From positions 18,266-82,265 of the forward strand of contig CAZVRW010000004.1 of the NCBI GenBank assembly GCA_964630265.1: a stretch of DNA of 64,000 nucleotides, read 5' to 3'. This DNA comes from CAZBWP01 sp964630265 (lineage in GTDB: Bacteria; Pseudomonadota; Alphaproteobacteria; Rhodospirillales; Defluviicoccaceae). Below are positions 1-8,342 of this stretch, one piece after another. The stretch's first letter is position 1; every line of letters begins with the position of its first letter. The notes beneath the pieces are model-generated. The model was not told the DNA's origin and searched no databases. It saw nothing but the letters and a program-made list of their open reading frames with translations. Both the position numbers and the translations under genes were made by a program.

Positions 1-1
1 G

Positions 2-856
2 TCATCGTGCGTTTACGGCCACACCGATGCCGGCCGCTTTTTCGGCACCCGCGACATCCCGGTCGCCGGCATCGCCGGAGACCAGCAGGCGGCGCTGTTC
101 GGCCAGGCCTGCTACGCGGCCGGTCTCGCCAAGAACACCTATGGAACCGGCTCGTTCCTGTTGATGAACACCGGCACCGAGCCGGTGCAGAGCCGGGAAA
201 AGCTGCTGACGACGATCGCCTGGAGGATTGGTGACGACCCCGTTGAATACGCCCTGGAAGGCGCGATCTTCATCACCGGCGCCGGTGTCCAGTGGCTGCG
301 CGACGGGCTGCAGATCATCAAGAGCGCCGCGGAAACCGAACCTCTGGCCCGATCGCTCAAGAGCAACGAAGGCGTCTATTTCGTCCCGGCGCTGGTCGGG
401 CTTGGCGCGCCGCACTGGGATCCCTATGCCCGCGGCACCCTGCTCGGGGCGACCCGCGGGACCACCCGGGCGCATCTGGCGCGCGCCGTGCTCGAGAGCA
501 TGTGCTACCAGACGCGCGACGTGGTGGAAGCGATGGAGCGCGACTCGGGGATCGCGTTGAAGGAGCTCCGGTGCGACGGCGGCGCGTCGATCAACAGTTT
601 CCTCATGCAGTTTCAGTCCGACATCCTTGGAGTTCCCGTGGAGGTACCCAAGGTGGCGGAAACCACCGCCCTCGGCGCCGCCTACCTGGCCGGGCTGGCC
701 ACCGGGTTCTGGTCGAGCCGAGATGAACTGGCGAAGAAATGGCAACTGTCGCGCCGCTATGCGCCCTCGATGGATGACGCGACGCGCACGCGGCTGCACG
801 GCCGCTGGCTGCAGGCGGTGGAGCGGGCGAAGGGCTGGGCCGTCGATGACGATTGA
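2..856 (+). CDS. glpK: Glycerol kinase, C-terminal part (5' end outside window)
   Basis: The open frame enters the window at its left edge and runs for 284 residues to TGA. It phosphorylates glycerol to sn-glycerol-3-phosphate in the cytoplasm. The FGGY-family C-terminal domain is plain: IAGDQQAALFGQ near the start, then YGTGSFLLMNTG, the VGLGAPHWDPYARG segment, and the closing RCDGGASINSFLMQFQSD block. The next gene, 42 bp downstream on the same strand, encodes the dehydrogenase that uses its product, so this is a glycerol operon. Roughly the first 210 residues (N-terminal FGGY domain) lie outside the window, so the start and promoter cannot be judged. Family assignment is secure. Confidence 0.96.
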   Translation, partial: SSCVYGHTDAGRFFGTRDIPVAGIAGDQQAALFGQACYAAGLAKNTYGTGSFLLMNTGTEPVQSREKLLTTIAWRIGDDPVEYALEGAIFITGAGVQWLRDGLQIIKSAAETEPLARSLKSNEGVYFVPALVGLGAPHWDPYARGTLLGATRGTTRAHLARAVLESMCYQTRDVVEAMERDSGIALKELRCDGGASINSFLMQFQSDILGVPVEVPKVAETTALGAAYLAGLATGFWSSRDELAKKWQLSRRYAPSMDDATRTRLHGRWLQAVERAKGWAVDDD

Positions 857-898
857 TCGCCCGGGCCGCTCGCCCGGACGCACTGGGAGGCATCGATC

Positions 899-2554
899 AT
901 GCAGTTGAGGCAGAACACGATCGAGCGGTTGCGGCAGGAAACCTTCGATGTTCTGGTGGTTGGCGGCGGCATCAACGGCGCCGTGTCGGCGGCGGCGCTG
1001 TCCGGCAAGGGCGCGAAGGTGGCGCTGATCGATCGCGGCGATTTCGCGTGCTTCACCAGCCAGGAGTCATCCAATCTCGCGTGGGGCGGCATCAAGTATC
1101 TGGAAACGTTTGATTTTGTCCTGGTGCGAAAGCTGTGCCTGTCGCGCAACCATCTGATCCGCAGCTTTCCGTCGATCGTTCAGGAGATCCGCTTCCTGAC
1201 CACCATCCCCAAGCGGTTCCGCCACAACCGTTTGAAGCTCTACGCCGGCACCTGGCTGTACTGGCTGTTCGGCAACGGCTTCACCCGCATGCCCCGGCTG
1301 CTCTCGCAGGCGCAGGTGCGGCGGGAAGAGCCGGTCATCGACGTCGACAAGGGCGCCGGCAGCTTCGAATATTCCGATGCCTACGTGCACGACAACGACT
1401 CCCGGTTTGTCTTCGGCTTCATCCGTTCGGCGATAAACAACGGCTGCGCCGCGGCCAACTATTTGGAGTCCCTTGGCGGCGCGCGGACCGCCGAGGGCCT
1501 TTGGGTCACGCGCGCCCGGGACGTGACCGACGGCCAGTCGTTCGAGATTCGCTCGCAGGTGCTGATCAACGCGGCCGGCCCGTTCGCCGACGAGCACAAC
1601 GCCCTGACCGGGCAGACGACCGAACACCACCACGTGTTCTCCAAGGGCATCCACCTGATCGTCGAGCGTCTGACGCCGAACCAGCGCGTCCTCGCGTTCT
1701 TCGCAACCGACGGGCGGCTGTTCTTCGTCATCCCCATAGGCGCGCGCACCTGCATCGGCACCACCGACACGCCGGCGGACTCGCCCTACACGCACGTCAC
1801 CGACGATGACCGCGCCTTCGTGTTGGACAACATCAATCGGTATCTGAAATTGCCGGCGCCGCTGACCAAGGACGACATCATCGCCGAGCGCTGCGGCGTG
1901 CGGCCCCTCGCCATCAAGGGCAAGGCCGACGGCGGCCGCGATTTCCTGCAGTTGTCACGCAAGCATGCCGTCGACATCGACGTCGCGGCGAAGCACCTCA
2001 GCATTTTCGGTGGCAAGCATACGGACTGCGTCAATGTCGGCGACGAGATCGGCGATTACGTCGCGCAGATGGGCGTCACGCTGCCGTATCCCAAGCAAAA
2101 ATGGTATGGCGAGCCGCCCGCCGAACTGCGCCGGGAGTTCGAGCATCGGGCGAAACTGATTCACCTGGACGAGCTAACCGATCCGGCGTCGTCCGAGAAG
2201 CTGACGTCGCGCTATTGGCGGCGCTACGGCATGGAGGCCTTCGATCTCCTCGAATACGTCCGCGCCGATCCGACGCAGGCCGAGGTGCTGATCAAGGGCA
2301 CCGAGTACACGCGCTGCGAGGTGCATCACAAGGCCCGGCGCGAAATGATCGTCAAGCTCGAGGACTTCCTGCGCCGCCGATCGAAGATCGCGCTCGTCGT
2401 CCGGCGGGAGCAGATCCGGCAGTCGCCCGGCCTGCTCGAAGCCTGTCAGATCCTGTTCGGCGACGCGGCGCAGGCCAAGATCGATGAGTACTTCCAGGAG
2501 CCGGGCGACGCCGCGGCGTCCGTCGAGGATCAGCAATCGGCGTCGGTGGGGTGA
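899..2554 (+). CDS. glpD: Aerobic glycerol-3-phosphate dehydrogenase
   Basis: This 551-residue FAD flavoprotein oxidises glycerol-3-phosphate to dihydroxyacetone phosphate at the inner membrane and passes electrons to quinone. The N-terminal dinucleotide-binding loop VVGGGINGA lies at about residues 19-27. It is followed by the DAO-type oxidoreductase core, with INAAGPFAD and TDTPADSP segments, and a C-terminal helical cap rich in Arg/Glu. Length matches the GlpD family (500-550). The ATG at 899 is preceded by GGGAGG eight bases upstream. It sits 42 bp behind glpK and about 170 bp ahead of the broken aquaglyceroporin gene, forming a glpK-glpD-glpF group. Confidence 0.95.
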   Translation: MQLRQNTIERLRQETFDVLVVGGGINGAVSAAALSGKGAKVALIDRGDFACFTSQESSNLAWGGIKYLETFDFVLVRKLCLSRNHLIRSFPSIVQEIRFLTTIPKRFRHNRLKLYAGTWLYWLFGNGFTRMPRLLSQAQVRREEPVIDVDKGAGSFEYSDAYVHDNDSRFVFGFIRSAINNGCAAANYLESLGGARTAEGLWVTRARDVTDGQSFEIRSQVLINAAGPFADEHNALTGQTTEHHHVFSKGIHLIVERLTPNQRVLAFFATDGRLFFVIPIGARTCIGTTDTPADSPYTHVTDDDRAFVLDNINRYLKLPAPLTKDDIIAERCGVRPLAIKGKADGGRDFLQLSRKHAVDIDVAAKHLSIFGGKHTDCVNVGDEIGDYVAQMGVTLPYPKQKWYGEPPAELRREFEHRAKLIHLDELTDPASSEKLTSRYWRRYGMEAFDLLEYVRADPTQAEVLIKGTEYTRCEVHHKARREMIVKLEDFLRRRSKIALVVRREQIRQSPGLLEACQILFGDAAQAKIDEYFQEPGDAAASVEDQQSASVG

Positions 2555-2723
2555 TGGCGATATCACGTTGGACACGGCACCGGCCCGCAACACGTCCGGC
2601 CCTGCCGTCCTCGGATGGATGTTGACACCCGATTTAAGCAAGTGGGGTCGCTTTTAGAATCTTGCGCCGACCCGGCAATCACGAAGACCGGAGGCGGCAG
2701 GTCGTGTCTTGGGAGGAAAGGCC

Positions 2724-3458
2724 ATGACACCATTCTTGGGTGAAGTGATCGGCACGGCGATCTTGATTCTCTTGGGGAACGGCGTGGTCGCCAACGTCGT
2801 CCTCACCGGAACCAAAGGCGAAGGCAGCGGTTGGATCGTAATCACCTGAAGATGGGGGATGGCGGTGTTCGTCGCGGTGTTCACCGTGGCCGCCTTCAGC
2901 GGCGCCCACATCAATCCGGCGGTCACCATCGGCCTTGCCATCGCCGACAAGTTCGAATGGACGCGTGTTCCCGGCTACATTGCCGCCCAGTTCATCGGGG
3001 CGTTCGTCGGCTCCTTTCTGGTCTGGCTATACTACCGCCCGCACTATGCGAAGACGGAGGATGCCGATCTCAAGCTGGCGACCTTCTGCACGGCGCCGGC
3101 CATTCGCAATCCCATCTCCAATCTGTTCTGTGAGGTGGTCGAGACCTTCCTGTTGGTGTTTGCCGTCCTCTTTCTCGCCGTCTCGGTATTCAGCCTGGGC
3201 GCCCTGGATGCGCTGCCCGTCGGACTGCTGGTGCTGGCGATCGGACTCTCCCTCGGCGGCACCACCGGCTACGCCATCAACACGGCGCGGGACCTCAGGC
3301 CGCGCATCATGCACGCGCTGCTGCCGATCGCCGGCGGCAAGCGCGACAGCGACTGGAGCTACGCCTGGATTCCGGTGGTCGGGCCGCTCATCGGCGCCGG
3401 GTTGGCGAGCTTGCTCTATCTGGCGTTGCAGGACCCCACCAACCTGCATTTCCGCTGA
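2724..3458 (+). pseudogene. glpF: Aquaglyceroporin (GlpF family), interrupted by in-frame TGA
   Basis: A GlpF/MIP-family glycerol channel is readable in one frame from ATG 2724 (good GGAGGAAAGG ribosome site at 2712-2720) to the stop at 3458. A TGA at 2847-2849 cuts it after 41 residues. The upstream piece carries the first helix (GEVIGTAILILLGNGVVANV) and ends at GWIVIT; the downstream piece resumes RWGMAVFVAVF and keeps the first channel motif, SGAHINPAVTI. Homologues read GWGxAV at the break, so this looks like substitution rather than a frame slip. The second NPA box is NTA (GYAINTARD) and is followed by LRPR where relatives have LGPR. The downstream ATG at 2859 lacks a good ribosome site and would lose helix 1. 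It is either a pseudogene or a base error in the draft. Confidence 0.8.
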
Positions 3459-3521
3459 GCCGACCGGCACCGCAGCGGGGCCGACGTGGCACGGCTGTGC
3501 CGCCGCCCGAGGCCGGTCAGC
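3459..3521. terminator. Candidate bidirectional terminator between convergent glpF and atpG
   Basis: The 58-bp gap between the convergent glpF and atpG genes holds nested inverted repeats. The outer arms are GCCGACCGGC (3459-3468) and GCCGGTCAGC (3512-3521), matching at 9 of 10 positions; the second arm overlaps the atpG stop. An inner hairpin GGCAC-ggct-GTGCC lies at 3488-3501. No T-run follows, so function as a terminator is inferred from position and structure only. Confidence 0.4.
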
Positions 3522-4368
3522 CGCCGAGAACCGCTTGGCCGCCGGTCACCACGTCGAGCAGTTCGATGGTGATCTCCTCCTGGCGGAGCTGGCTTTCCCG
3601 GAGGCGAAGGTCGGCGAGCTTCCGCTCGATGTTGTCGTGGGCCGCCGACATCGCGGCGAAGCGCGCCGCGCTCTCACTCAACAGCGCCTCCATGGTCGCC
3701 AGGGTGACGGCGGCGAGCAACTGCTCCTCGCCGAGGCGATCGAGCAGCGCCGGTCCGGGCAGGTTGACCAGGGGCGGGCTGCCCGGTGCTGGCCGGGAAA
3801 AGCGATCCAGGTCGGGCGGCAGCAGGCGGTCGCGGTCGATGGTCCAGCGGCCGAGCGCTCTCGCCCGCGCGTGCAGGACATGGAGTTCGTCGATGCCGGG
3901 CGGCTGGACCTTCGTCAGCAGTGCCGCGACGATCTCGCGCGCATGGGCCGCGGCCCCCGCCACGTGGGTCGGCATCGGTCCTTGCCAAGCAGCCCCGAGG
4001 CCGCGCTCTGCTGCCAAGCTCGCCCCCCGGGCGCCGACCAGCACCAGCGCGTCCTGGGCGCCGAGCGCAGCGACGGCGGCGTCGAGCAGCGCATCGTTCA
4101 TGGCACCGACGAAGCCGTGCTCGCTGCAGAACACCAGGATGACCCGGCGGCCGTCGGGCACCGCGGCCTCGGCCGGTGGGGCCGCGTCCAGCAGGGCGAG
4201 CGCATCGGTGAAGGCGGTGCCGATGATGTCCGCGTAGTGCCGCACCGCGGTCACCGCATGCTCGGCCTGCTGCATGTGCACGGCCGACACCGACTTCATC
4301 GCGCGCACCACGTCTTGCAGGGCGGTGATGCTGTCGATGCGGGCCTTCAGGCGGGCGCGCTGTTCCAT
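3517..4368 (-). CDS. atpG: N-type ATPase gamma subunit
   Basis: This 283-residue central-stalk protein transmits rotation between the c ring and the alpha/beta head. The N-terminal coil (RLKARIDSITALQDVVRAMKSVSAVHMQ) and the C-terminal coil (AHDNIERKLADLRLRESQLRQEEITIELLDVV) are both present, separated by the usual Rossmann-like middle. It is the last gene of the atpD-C-Q-B-E-F-A-G operon, placed after alpha as in N-ATPase operons. The start ATG is three bases past the atpA stop, so translation is probably coupled. Sequence is diverged from housekeeping F-ATPase gamma but length is normal. Confidence 0.92.
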   Translation of the reverse strand: MEQRARLKARIDSITALQDVVRAMKSVSAVHMQQAEHAVTAVRHYADIIGTAFTDALALLDAAPPAEAAVPDGRRVILVFCSEHGFVGAMNDALLDAAVAALGAQDALVLVGARGASLAAERGLGAAWQGPMPTHVAGAAAHAREIVAALLTKVQPPGIDELHVLHARARALGRWTIDRDRLLPPDLDRFSRPAPGSPPLVNLPGPALLDRLGEEQLLAAVTLATMEALLSESAARFAAMSAAHDNIERKLADLRLRESQLRQEEITIELLDVVTGGQAVLGG

Positions 4369-4371
4369 CGT

Positions 4372-5892
4372 TTATGCCGCCCCGAGATCGTCGACGAGTG
4401 CGGCGATGGCGCCGGCGAGACTGGCCCGCCCCGCGTCCGTGAGCTCGCCGCGCCGCTCGATGCCGGCGATCGTGTCGGCGCAGCGGTCCCGCAGCCACGC
4501 CGGCAGCCGATCACGCAACCGCGCGAGCTGATGCGGATCGAGCGCGTCGAGGACCTTGTCGTCGAGCGCGAGCAACAAGGCGACCTGCTGCCAGCGCGGC
4601 AACGGCGCATATTCCGGCTGACGCAGGATCGTGCGGATGCGCCGGCCGTGCTCGACCGCCTGGCGCGTCGGCTCGTCCATCATCGCGCCGAAGCGGGTGA
4701 ACATCTCCAGTTCCAGGAACTGGGCGTAGTTGAGGCGGAGGCTGGCGGCCAGGCGCTTGATCGCCGGCGCCTGGGTGCGGCCGCCAACCCGGGAAACGCT
4801 CCTGCCGACGTCGACGGCCGGGCGTTGGCCTTCGTGGAACAGCTTGCTGTTCAGCATGATCTGCCCGTCGGTGATCGAGATCAGGTTGGTCGGGATGTAG
4901 GCGCTGATGTTGCCGGCCTGGGTCTCGGCGATGGGCAGCGCCGTCAGCGAGCCGCCGCCCAGCCGTGGCGCCAGCCGGGCGGCACGCTCCAGCAGCCGCG
5001 CGTGAACGTAGAAGATGTCCCCGGGATAGGCTTCTCGGCCCGGCGGCCGGCGCAGCAGCAGCGACAGTTCGCGGTAGACGGCGGCATGCTTGGTCAGGTC
5101 ATCGATGATCAACAGGGCATCCTGGCCGCGATCGCGAAAGTGTTCGGCTACGCTGCAGCCGGCGTAGGGTGCGATCCAGCGTAGCCCGGGGGCGCTTTCG
5201 GCGTGGCCGACGACGAAGACGCACCGCTCGGGTGCGCCGTATGCCCGCACGGCATCGATCACCCGGTTCACCGACGACGATTTCTGGCCGACTGCGACGT
5301 AGACGCAGACCACGTCCGTGGCTTTCTGGTTGATCATCGTGTCGACGGCGATCGACGTCTTGCCGGTCTGCCGGTCGCCGATGATCAACTCGCGCTGGCC
5401 GCGGCCCAGCGGCACCATGGCGTCGATCACCGTGATCCCGGTCTGCAGCGGCACCGAGACGAGGTCGCGATCGATGATGGCGGGGGCCGGCCGCTCGATC
5501 GGTAAAAACGCCTCGGCGGCGGGGGCAGCCCGGTCATCCAGGGGGCGGCCGAGGGCATCGACGACGCGTCCGAGCAGGGCGTCGCCGACGGGAACCCGCA
5601 GCACCTCGCGGGTGCGTCGGACCTTACTGCCGGCCGAGATTCCATCCCACGGGGACAGCATGACGACGCCGACCGAATCCGGGTCGAGGGTGATGACCAT
5701 GGCTGCTGCGTCGCCATCGCAACGGAGCAGTTCATCCGCCCGCGCGCCGTACAGACCGGACAGCGTCGCGACGCCGTCGCCGATGTGCTGGACGGTGCCG
5801 ACCTCCTCGAGCCAGGGGTGCGGCGCGGCCGCGGCGACGCGGCGGTGCGCGGCGTCCACCCAGGCCGCCAGATCGTCACTCAGCGGCTTCAT
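4372..5892 (-). CDS. atpA: N-type ATPase alpha subunit
   Basis: This is the 506-residue non-catalytic nucleotide-binding subunit of the rotary ATPase head. The P-loop GDRQTGKT lies at residues 172-179. It is preceded by the family block TGITVIDAMVPLGRGQRELI and followed by the DDLTKHA Walker B region and the SISDGQI-like NLISITDGQIMLNS segment. The start overlaps the end of atpF by 17 bp. The N-terminal stretch is short, as expected where no delta subunit docks in the ordinary way. Position between b and gamma is typical of N-ATPase operons. Confidence 0.94.
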   Translation of the reverse strand: MKPLSDDLAAWVDAAHRRVAAAAPHPWLEEVGTVQHIGDGVATLSGLYGARADELLRCDGDAAAMVITLDPDSVGVVMLSPWDGISAGSKVRRTREVLRVPVGDALLGRVVDALGRPLDDRAAPAAEAFLPIERPAPAIIDRDLVSVPLQTGITVIDAMVPLGRGQRELIIGDRQTGKTSIAVDTMINQKATDVVCVYVAVGQKSSSVNRVIDAVRAYGAPERCVFVVGHAESAPGLRWIAPYAGCSVAEHFRDRGQDALLIIDDLTKHAAVYRELSLLLRRPPGREAYPGDIFYVHARLLERAARLAPRLGGGSLTALPIAETQAGNISAYIPTNLISITDGQIMLNSKLFHEGQRPAVDVGRSVSRVGGRTQAPAIKRLAASLRLNYAQFLELEMFTRFGAMMDEPTRQAVEHGRRIRTILRQPEYAPLPRWQQVALLLALDDKVLDALDPHQLARLRDRLPAWLRDRCADTIAGIERRGELTDAGRASLAGAIAALVDDLGAA

Positions 5893-6631
5893 GGACGGCC
5901 AAGTCCCGCTTCGTGGCGTCCAGGGTGGCGGCCCAGCTGACTTCGAGCGTCGCCGCCGGCAGGCACAGCCGTGCCCCGGCGATGAGCTCGGGTGCTTCGG
6001 TAAACTCGATCATGTCGTCGCCGTCCAGGATCGCCGCCAGGCGCGTTCGGCAGCGCGCTTGCGCGGCCGCATCGAGCATCGGCGCGGTTTCGACGCGAAC
6101 GCGGCGCGCGCCCGAGGGCTCCGCCAGCACCGCCGTCCGTTCGTCCGCGGGCATCGCCGCCAGATGGTCCGCCGCCCGCCCGACGAAGGTCTCGGCGACG
6201 GTTGCCGGCGCCACGTCCGCCAACAGCTTTCGTGCCAACGCGATCGCCAGATCGGCGGCTTGCGCACGGATGTCGCCGGCGAGAGCCTCCCGTTCGGTGT
6301 CGAGCGTGCGCCGCTCGCGCGCGTGCAGCGCCGCGGCCTCCGCCCGCGCTTCGGCGAGCATGGAGGAGCGTTCCTCCTCGATCCTGGCGCGGGCGTCGGT
6401 GAGCATCTGCTCACGCTCGGCGATGAGCGCTGCCGCACGCCGCTGATAGTCGCCGGCCGCCCCCTCGGCCCGGCGCTCCGCCGCCTCCGCCTCGGCGAGG
6501 GCGCGCCCCGCCTCGGCCCGTCGCGCCTCGATGATGCGGCGCACCGGGCGATAGAGGAAGTGCTGCAACAGCCAGACCAGGACCAGGAAATTGATCGCCT
6601 GGAAGGCGAGCGTCCACCCGTCGATCGGCAT
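5876..6631 (-). CDS. atpF: N-type ATPase b subunit with long C-terminal extension
   Basis: This is the peripheral stalk subunit. One N-terminal membrane helix (FQAINFLVLVWLLQHFLYRPV, about residues 10-30) is followed by a long Ala/Glu/Arg-rich coiled coil to about residue 150. A globular C-terminal part follows (TVAETFVGRAADHLAAMPADER to the end). At 251 residues it is about 95 longer than ordinary b subunits (about 156). The operon has no delta gene. The C-terminal segment resembles the head-binding part of delta, so b probably does the work of both; this is inference from length and gene content. It lies two bases after atpE and overlaps atpA. Confidence 0.88.
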   Translation of the reverse strand: MPIDGWTLAFQAINFLVLVWLLQHFLYRPVRRIIEARRAEAGRALAEAEAAERRAEGAAGDYQRRAAALIAEREQMLTDARARIEEERSSMLAEARAEAAALHARERRTLDTEREALAGDIRAQAADLAIALARKLLADVAPATVAETFVGRAADHLAAMPADERTAVLAEPSGARRVRVETAPMLDAAAQARCRTRLAAILDGDDMIEFTEAPELIAGARLCLPAATLEVSWAATLDATKRDLAVHEAAE

Positions 6632-6633
6632 GT

Positions 6634-6876
6634 CTAGGCGGCGAACGGATTGGCGAACAGCAGCAGCAGGGCGATGACGAGGCAGTAGATCGCCATGGTC
6701 TCGATCATGGCGAGACCGACGAACAGCGTCCGGGAGAGGGCGCCGGCCGCTTCCGGTTGCCGGGCGATGGCTTCCATGGCGGCGGCGACCGCTCGACCTT
6801 CGGCCAGCGCCGGGAAGACCGAGCCGACACAGACGGCGATGGTCGCTCCCAGAATGCTCAAGGTGGCAACGTCCAT
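6634..6876 (-). CDS. atpE: N-type ATPase c subunit (rotor ring proteolipid)
   Basis: This 80-residue hairpin of two membrane helices is joined by the conserved polar loop ARQPEA. The ion-binding carboxylate sits in helix 2 (LAMIETMAIY, Glu59). Helix 1 has a second carboxylate, Glu26, in PALAEGRAV, where sodium-type c subunits have Gln. The residue after Glu59 is Thr, but the next, Thr in sodium rings, is Met. This pattern argues for protons rather than sodium. The start is preceded by AGGAGGAG, which overlaps the stop of atpB; strong ribosome binding suits a subunit needed in many copies. Confidence 0.94.
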   Translation of the reverse strand: MDVATLSILGATIAVCVGSVFPALAEGRAVAAAMEAIARQPEAAGALSRTLFVGLAMIETMAIYCLVIALLLLFANPFAA

Positions 6877-6887
6877 GTGTCTCCTCC

Positions 6888-7562
6888 TCAATGGGCTTCG
6901 AACGACTCGACGGCGGCTCCCACGAACACGGTCGTCAGGACGGTGAAGATGTACGCCTGTACCAGACCGATGAGAATGCCGAGGGCCATGATCGGCACCG
7001 GCACCAGCAGTCCGGCGATCGCCAGCAGCAGGCCGATGGCGAATTCGTGGCTCATAATGTTGCCGAACAGCCGGACTGCAAGCGAGACCGTGCGCGTCAG
7101 TTCCGAGAGCACGTTGAGCGGCAGCAGCAAGGGGTTGGGCTTGAGGTAGCGCAGCAGATGCCGGCGCAGGCCGCGTTCGCGAATGCCGAACACGTGGGCG
7201 GCGGCGAAGGCGAGCAGGGCAAGGACGGCGGGCGTCTCGAACGTCGCTGTCGGCGGCCGCACACCCGGGATGATCACCGAGAGATTGGCGAACACGAGGA
7301 AGAGAAAGAGTGTGGCGACGAACGGCACGAATGGCTCCGGATCGCGCCGGATGGTCGCCTGGATCTGCTCGGCGATGCCCGTCACCACCAGTTCGAGAAC
7401 CGCTTGAACGGGGCCGGCGACGATGCGGGGCCGGCGCAAACCCAGCCAACAGACGGCGACCGCAACGGCCATGATTCCCCAGGTGGTGACCACCGGTTCG
7501 CTGATCGGGACCGGCCCGACGTGAACGACGACGCTGGCGGCGAACGGCGAGGATTCGCTCAT
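6888..7562 (-). CDS. atpB: N-type ATPase a subunit
   Basis: This 224-residue integral membrane stator forms the ion half-channels against the c ring. The essential arginine is in SLAVRLFGNIMSHE, matching the conserved RLFGN helix. Several membrane spans are evident (TTWGIMAVAVAVCWLGL near residue 30, then FVATLFLFLVFANLSVIIPGV, and a C-terminal VPIMALGILIGLVQAYIFTVLTTVFVGAAV). It lies 34 bp after atpQ, where N-ATPase operons usually have atpR, and 11 bp ahead of atpE. Confidence 0.93.
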   Translation of the reverse strand: MSESSPFAASVVVHVGPVPISEPVVTTWGIMAVAVAVCWLGLRRPRIVAGPVQAVLELVVTGIAEQIQATIRRDPEPFVPFVATLFLFLVFANLSVIIPGVRPPTATFETPAVLALLAFAAAHVFGIRERGLRRHLLRYLKPNPLLLPLNVLSELTRTVSLAVRLFGNIMSHEFAIGLLLAIAGLLVPVPIMALGILIGLVQAYIFTVLTTVFVGAAVESFEAH

Positions 7563-7596
7563 GGCGCCACGTCGCTCCCGGTCGCGCGCGCCGGGC

Positions 7597-7881
7597 TCAT
7601 TCGCCCTTGATCCGCTGCCAAGCCATAGCGCAGCCGGCGGCCACCCCCAAGAACAGCAGCGCCGCCGTCATGGTGATGCCGGTCTCTAGGCTGCGGTCGA
7701 GCCAGCGGCCGAGGAACATGCCGGCCAAGGTCGGGGTGACGATCATCCAGCCGATGGAGCCGGCCAGCGCCAGATTCCGGATTAGCGGCCGCTCGCCCTC
7801 CCGGTCCCAGCGATGCTTGCGTTCGCGTCGGACCGCGACGCCGCGGCGCAGCGATTCGTGGTTGGGCGGCGGTCCCTTCAT
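7597..7881 (-). CDS. atpQ: N-ATPase accessory membrane protein AtpQ
   Basis: This 94-residue protein has a basic N-terminus (RRERKHRWDREGE) and two membrane helices (NLALAGSIGWMIVTPTLAG and ITMTAALLFLGVAAGCAMAW), joined by the LGRWLDRSLETG turn typical of the ATPase_gene1/AtpI-like family. Such proteins are thought to assist rotor assembly or ion supply. The start overlaps the atpC stop (ATGA), so translation is coupled. In described N-ATPase operons the order is D-C-Q-R-B; here only 34 bp separate Q from B, so atpR is absent. Confidence 0.85.
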   Translation of the reverse strand: MKGPPPNHESLRRGVAVRRERKHRWDREGERPLIRNLALAGSIGWMIVTPTLAGMFLGRWLDRSLETGITMTAALLFLGVAAGCAMAWQRIKGE

Positions 7882-8342
7882 CGACGGGGTCCCGCGGCGC
7901 GGCGGTTGCCGGCGACGACGGACGTGGCGGCGCGGTGGGCCCCGCGCATTTCGGGGTGGAGGAATTCGCGCAGGCGACGGATGGTGGCGAGTTGCAGCCG
8001 CGCCGCCGCGGTGCGCGCCAGCGCGTCGCGGTCCTGCTCCTCGCGGAAGCGCGCGACCATGGTTTGCTCGAGGGCCGTAAGATCGTCGCCGCAGATGGCT
8101 TCTCGCGTCGCGATGGCCACGCGGTGACCGTCGGCGACTCGCAGCACGCCGCCGCGGACGGCGACATAGCCCTCGTGCCGATCGGCATCGCGCCAAGCGA
8201 CGATACCGATCTCCAGCGCGGTGAGGAAATCGGCGTGGCCTGCGAGGATGCCGAAGCTGCCCGTCTCGTCCTCTGCGCGCACGTGGACGACGTCGTCACG
8301 GTCGAGAACGACGTCGGTCGGCGTGGTCACCAGCAGCTTCAT
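7878..8342 (-). CDS. atpC: N-type ATPase epsilon subunit
   Basis: This 154-residue central-stalk subunit has an N-terminal beta-sandwich domain (LLVTTPTDVVLDRDDVVHV, FGILAGHADFLTALE) and a helical C-terminus that regulates hydrolysis. It is second in the operon, directly after beta, as in N-ATPases; ordinary F-ATPase operons put epsilon last. The ATG overlaps the atpD stop (ATGA at 8339-8342) and the end overlaps atpQ. The C-terminal helix is somewhat longer and more basic than in the E. coli protein. Confidence 0.9.
   Translation of the reverse strand: MKLLVTTPTDVVLDRDDVVHVRAEDETGSFGILAGHADFLTALEIGIVAWRDADRHEGYVAVRGGVLRVADGHRVAIATREAICGDDLTALEQTMVARFREEQDRDALARTAAARLQLATIRRLREFLHPEMRGAHRAATSVVAGNRRAAGPRR

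Noticed and set aside
2847..2849. Selenocysteine read-through of the TGA in glpF
   Set aside because: The MIP family has no known selenoproteins, the site is not catalytic, and I see no clear SECIS-like hairpin right after it.
2847..2859. Frameshift as the cause of the glpF break
   Set aside because: ATG 2724 and the downstream half are in the same frame; the interruption is a stop codon.
2935..5184. 749-residue open frame on the plus strand across glpF and the atp genes
   Set aside because: It is antisense to atpG and atpA, which carry clear motifs; the translation is low-complexity Arg/Ala typical of shadow frames in GC-rich DNA.
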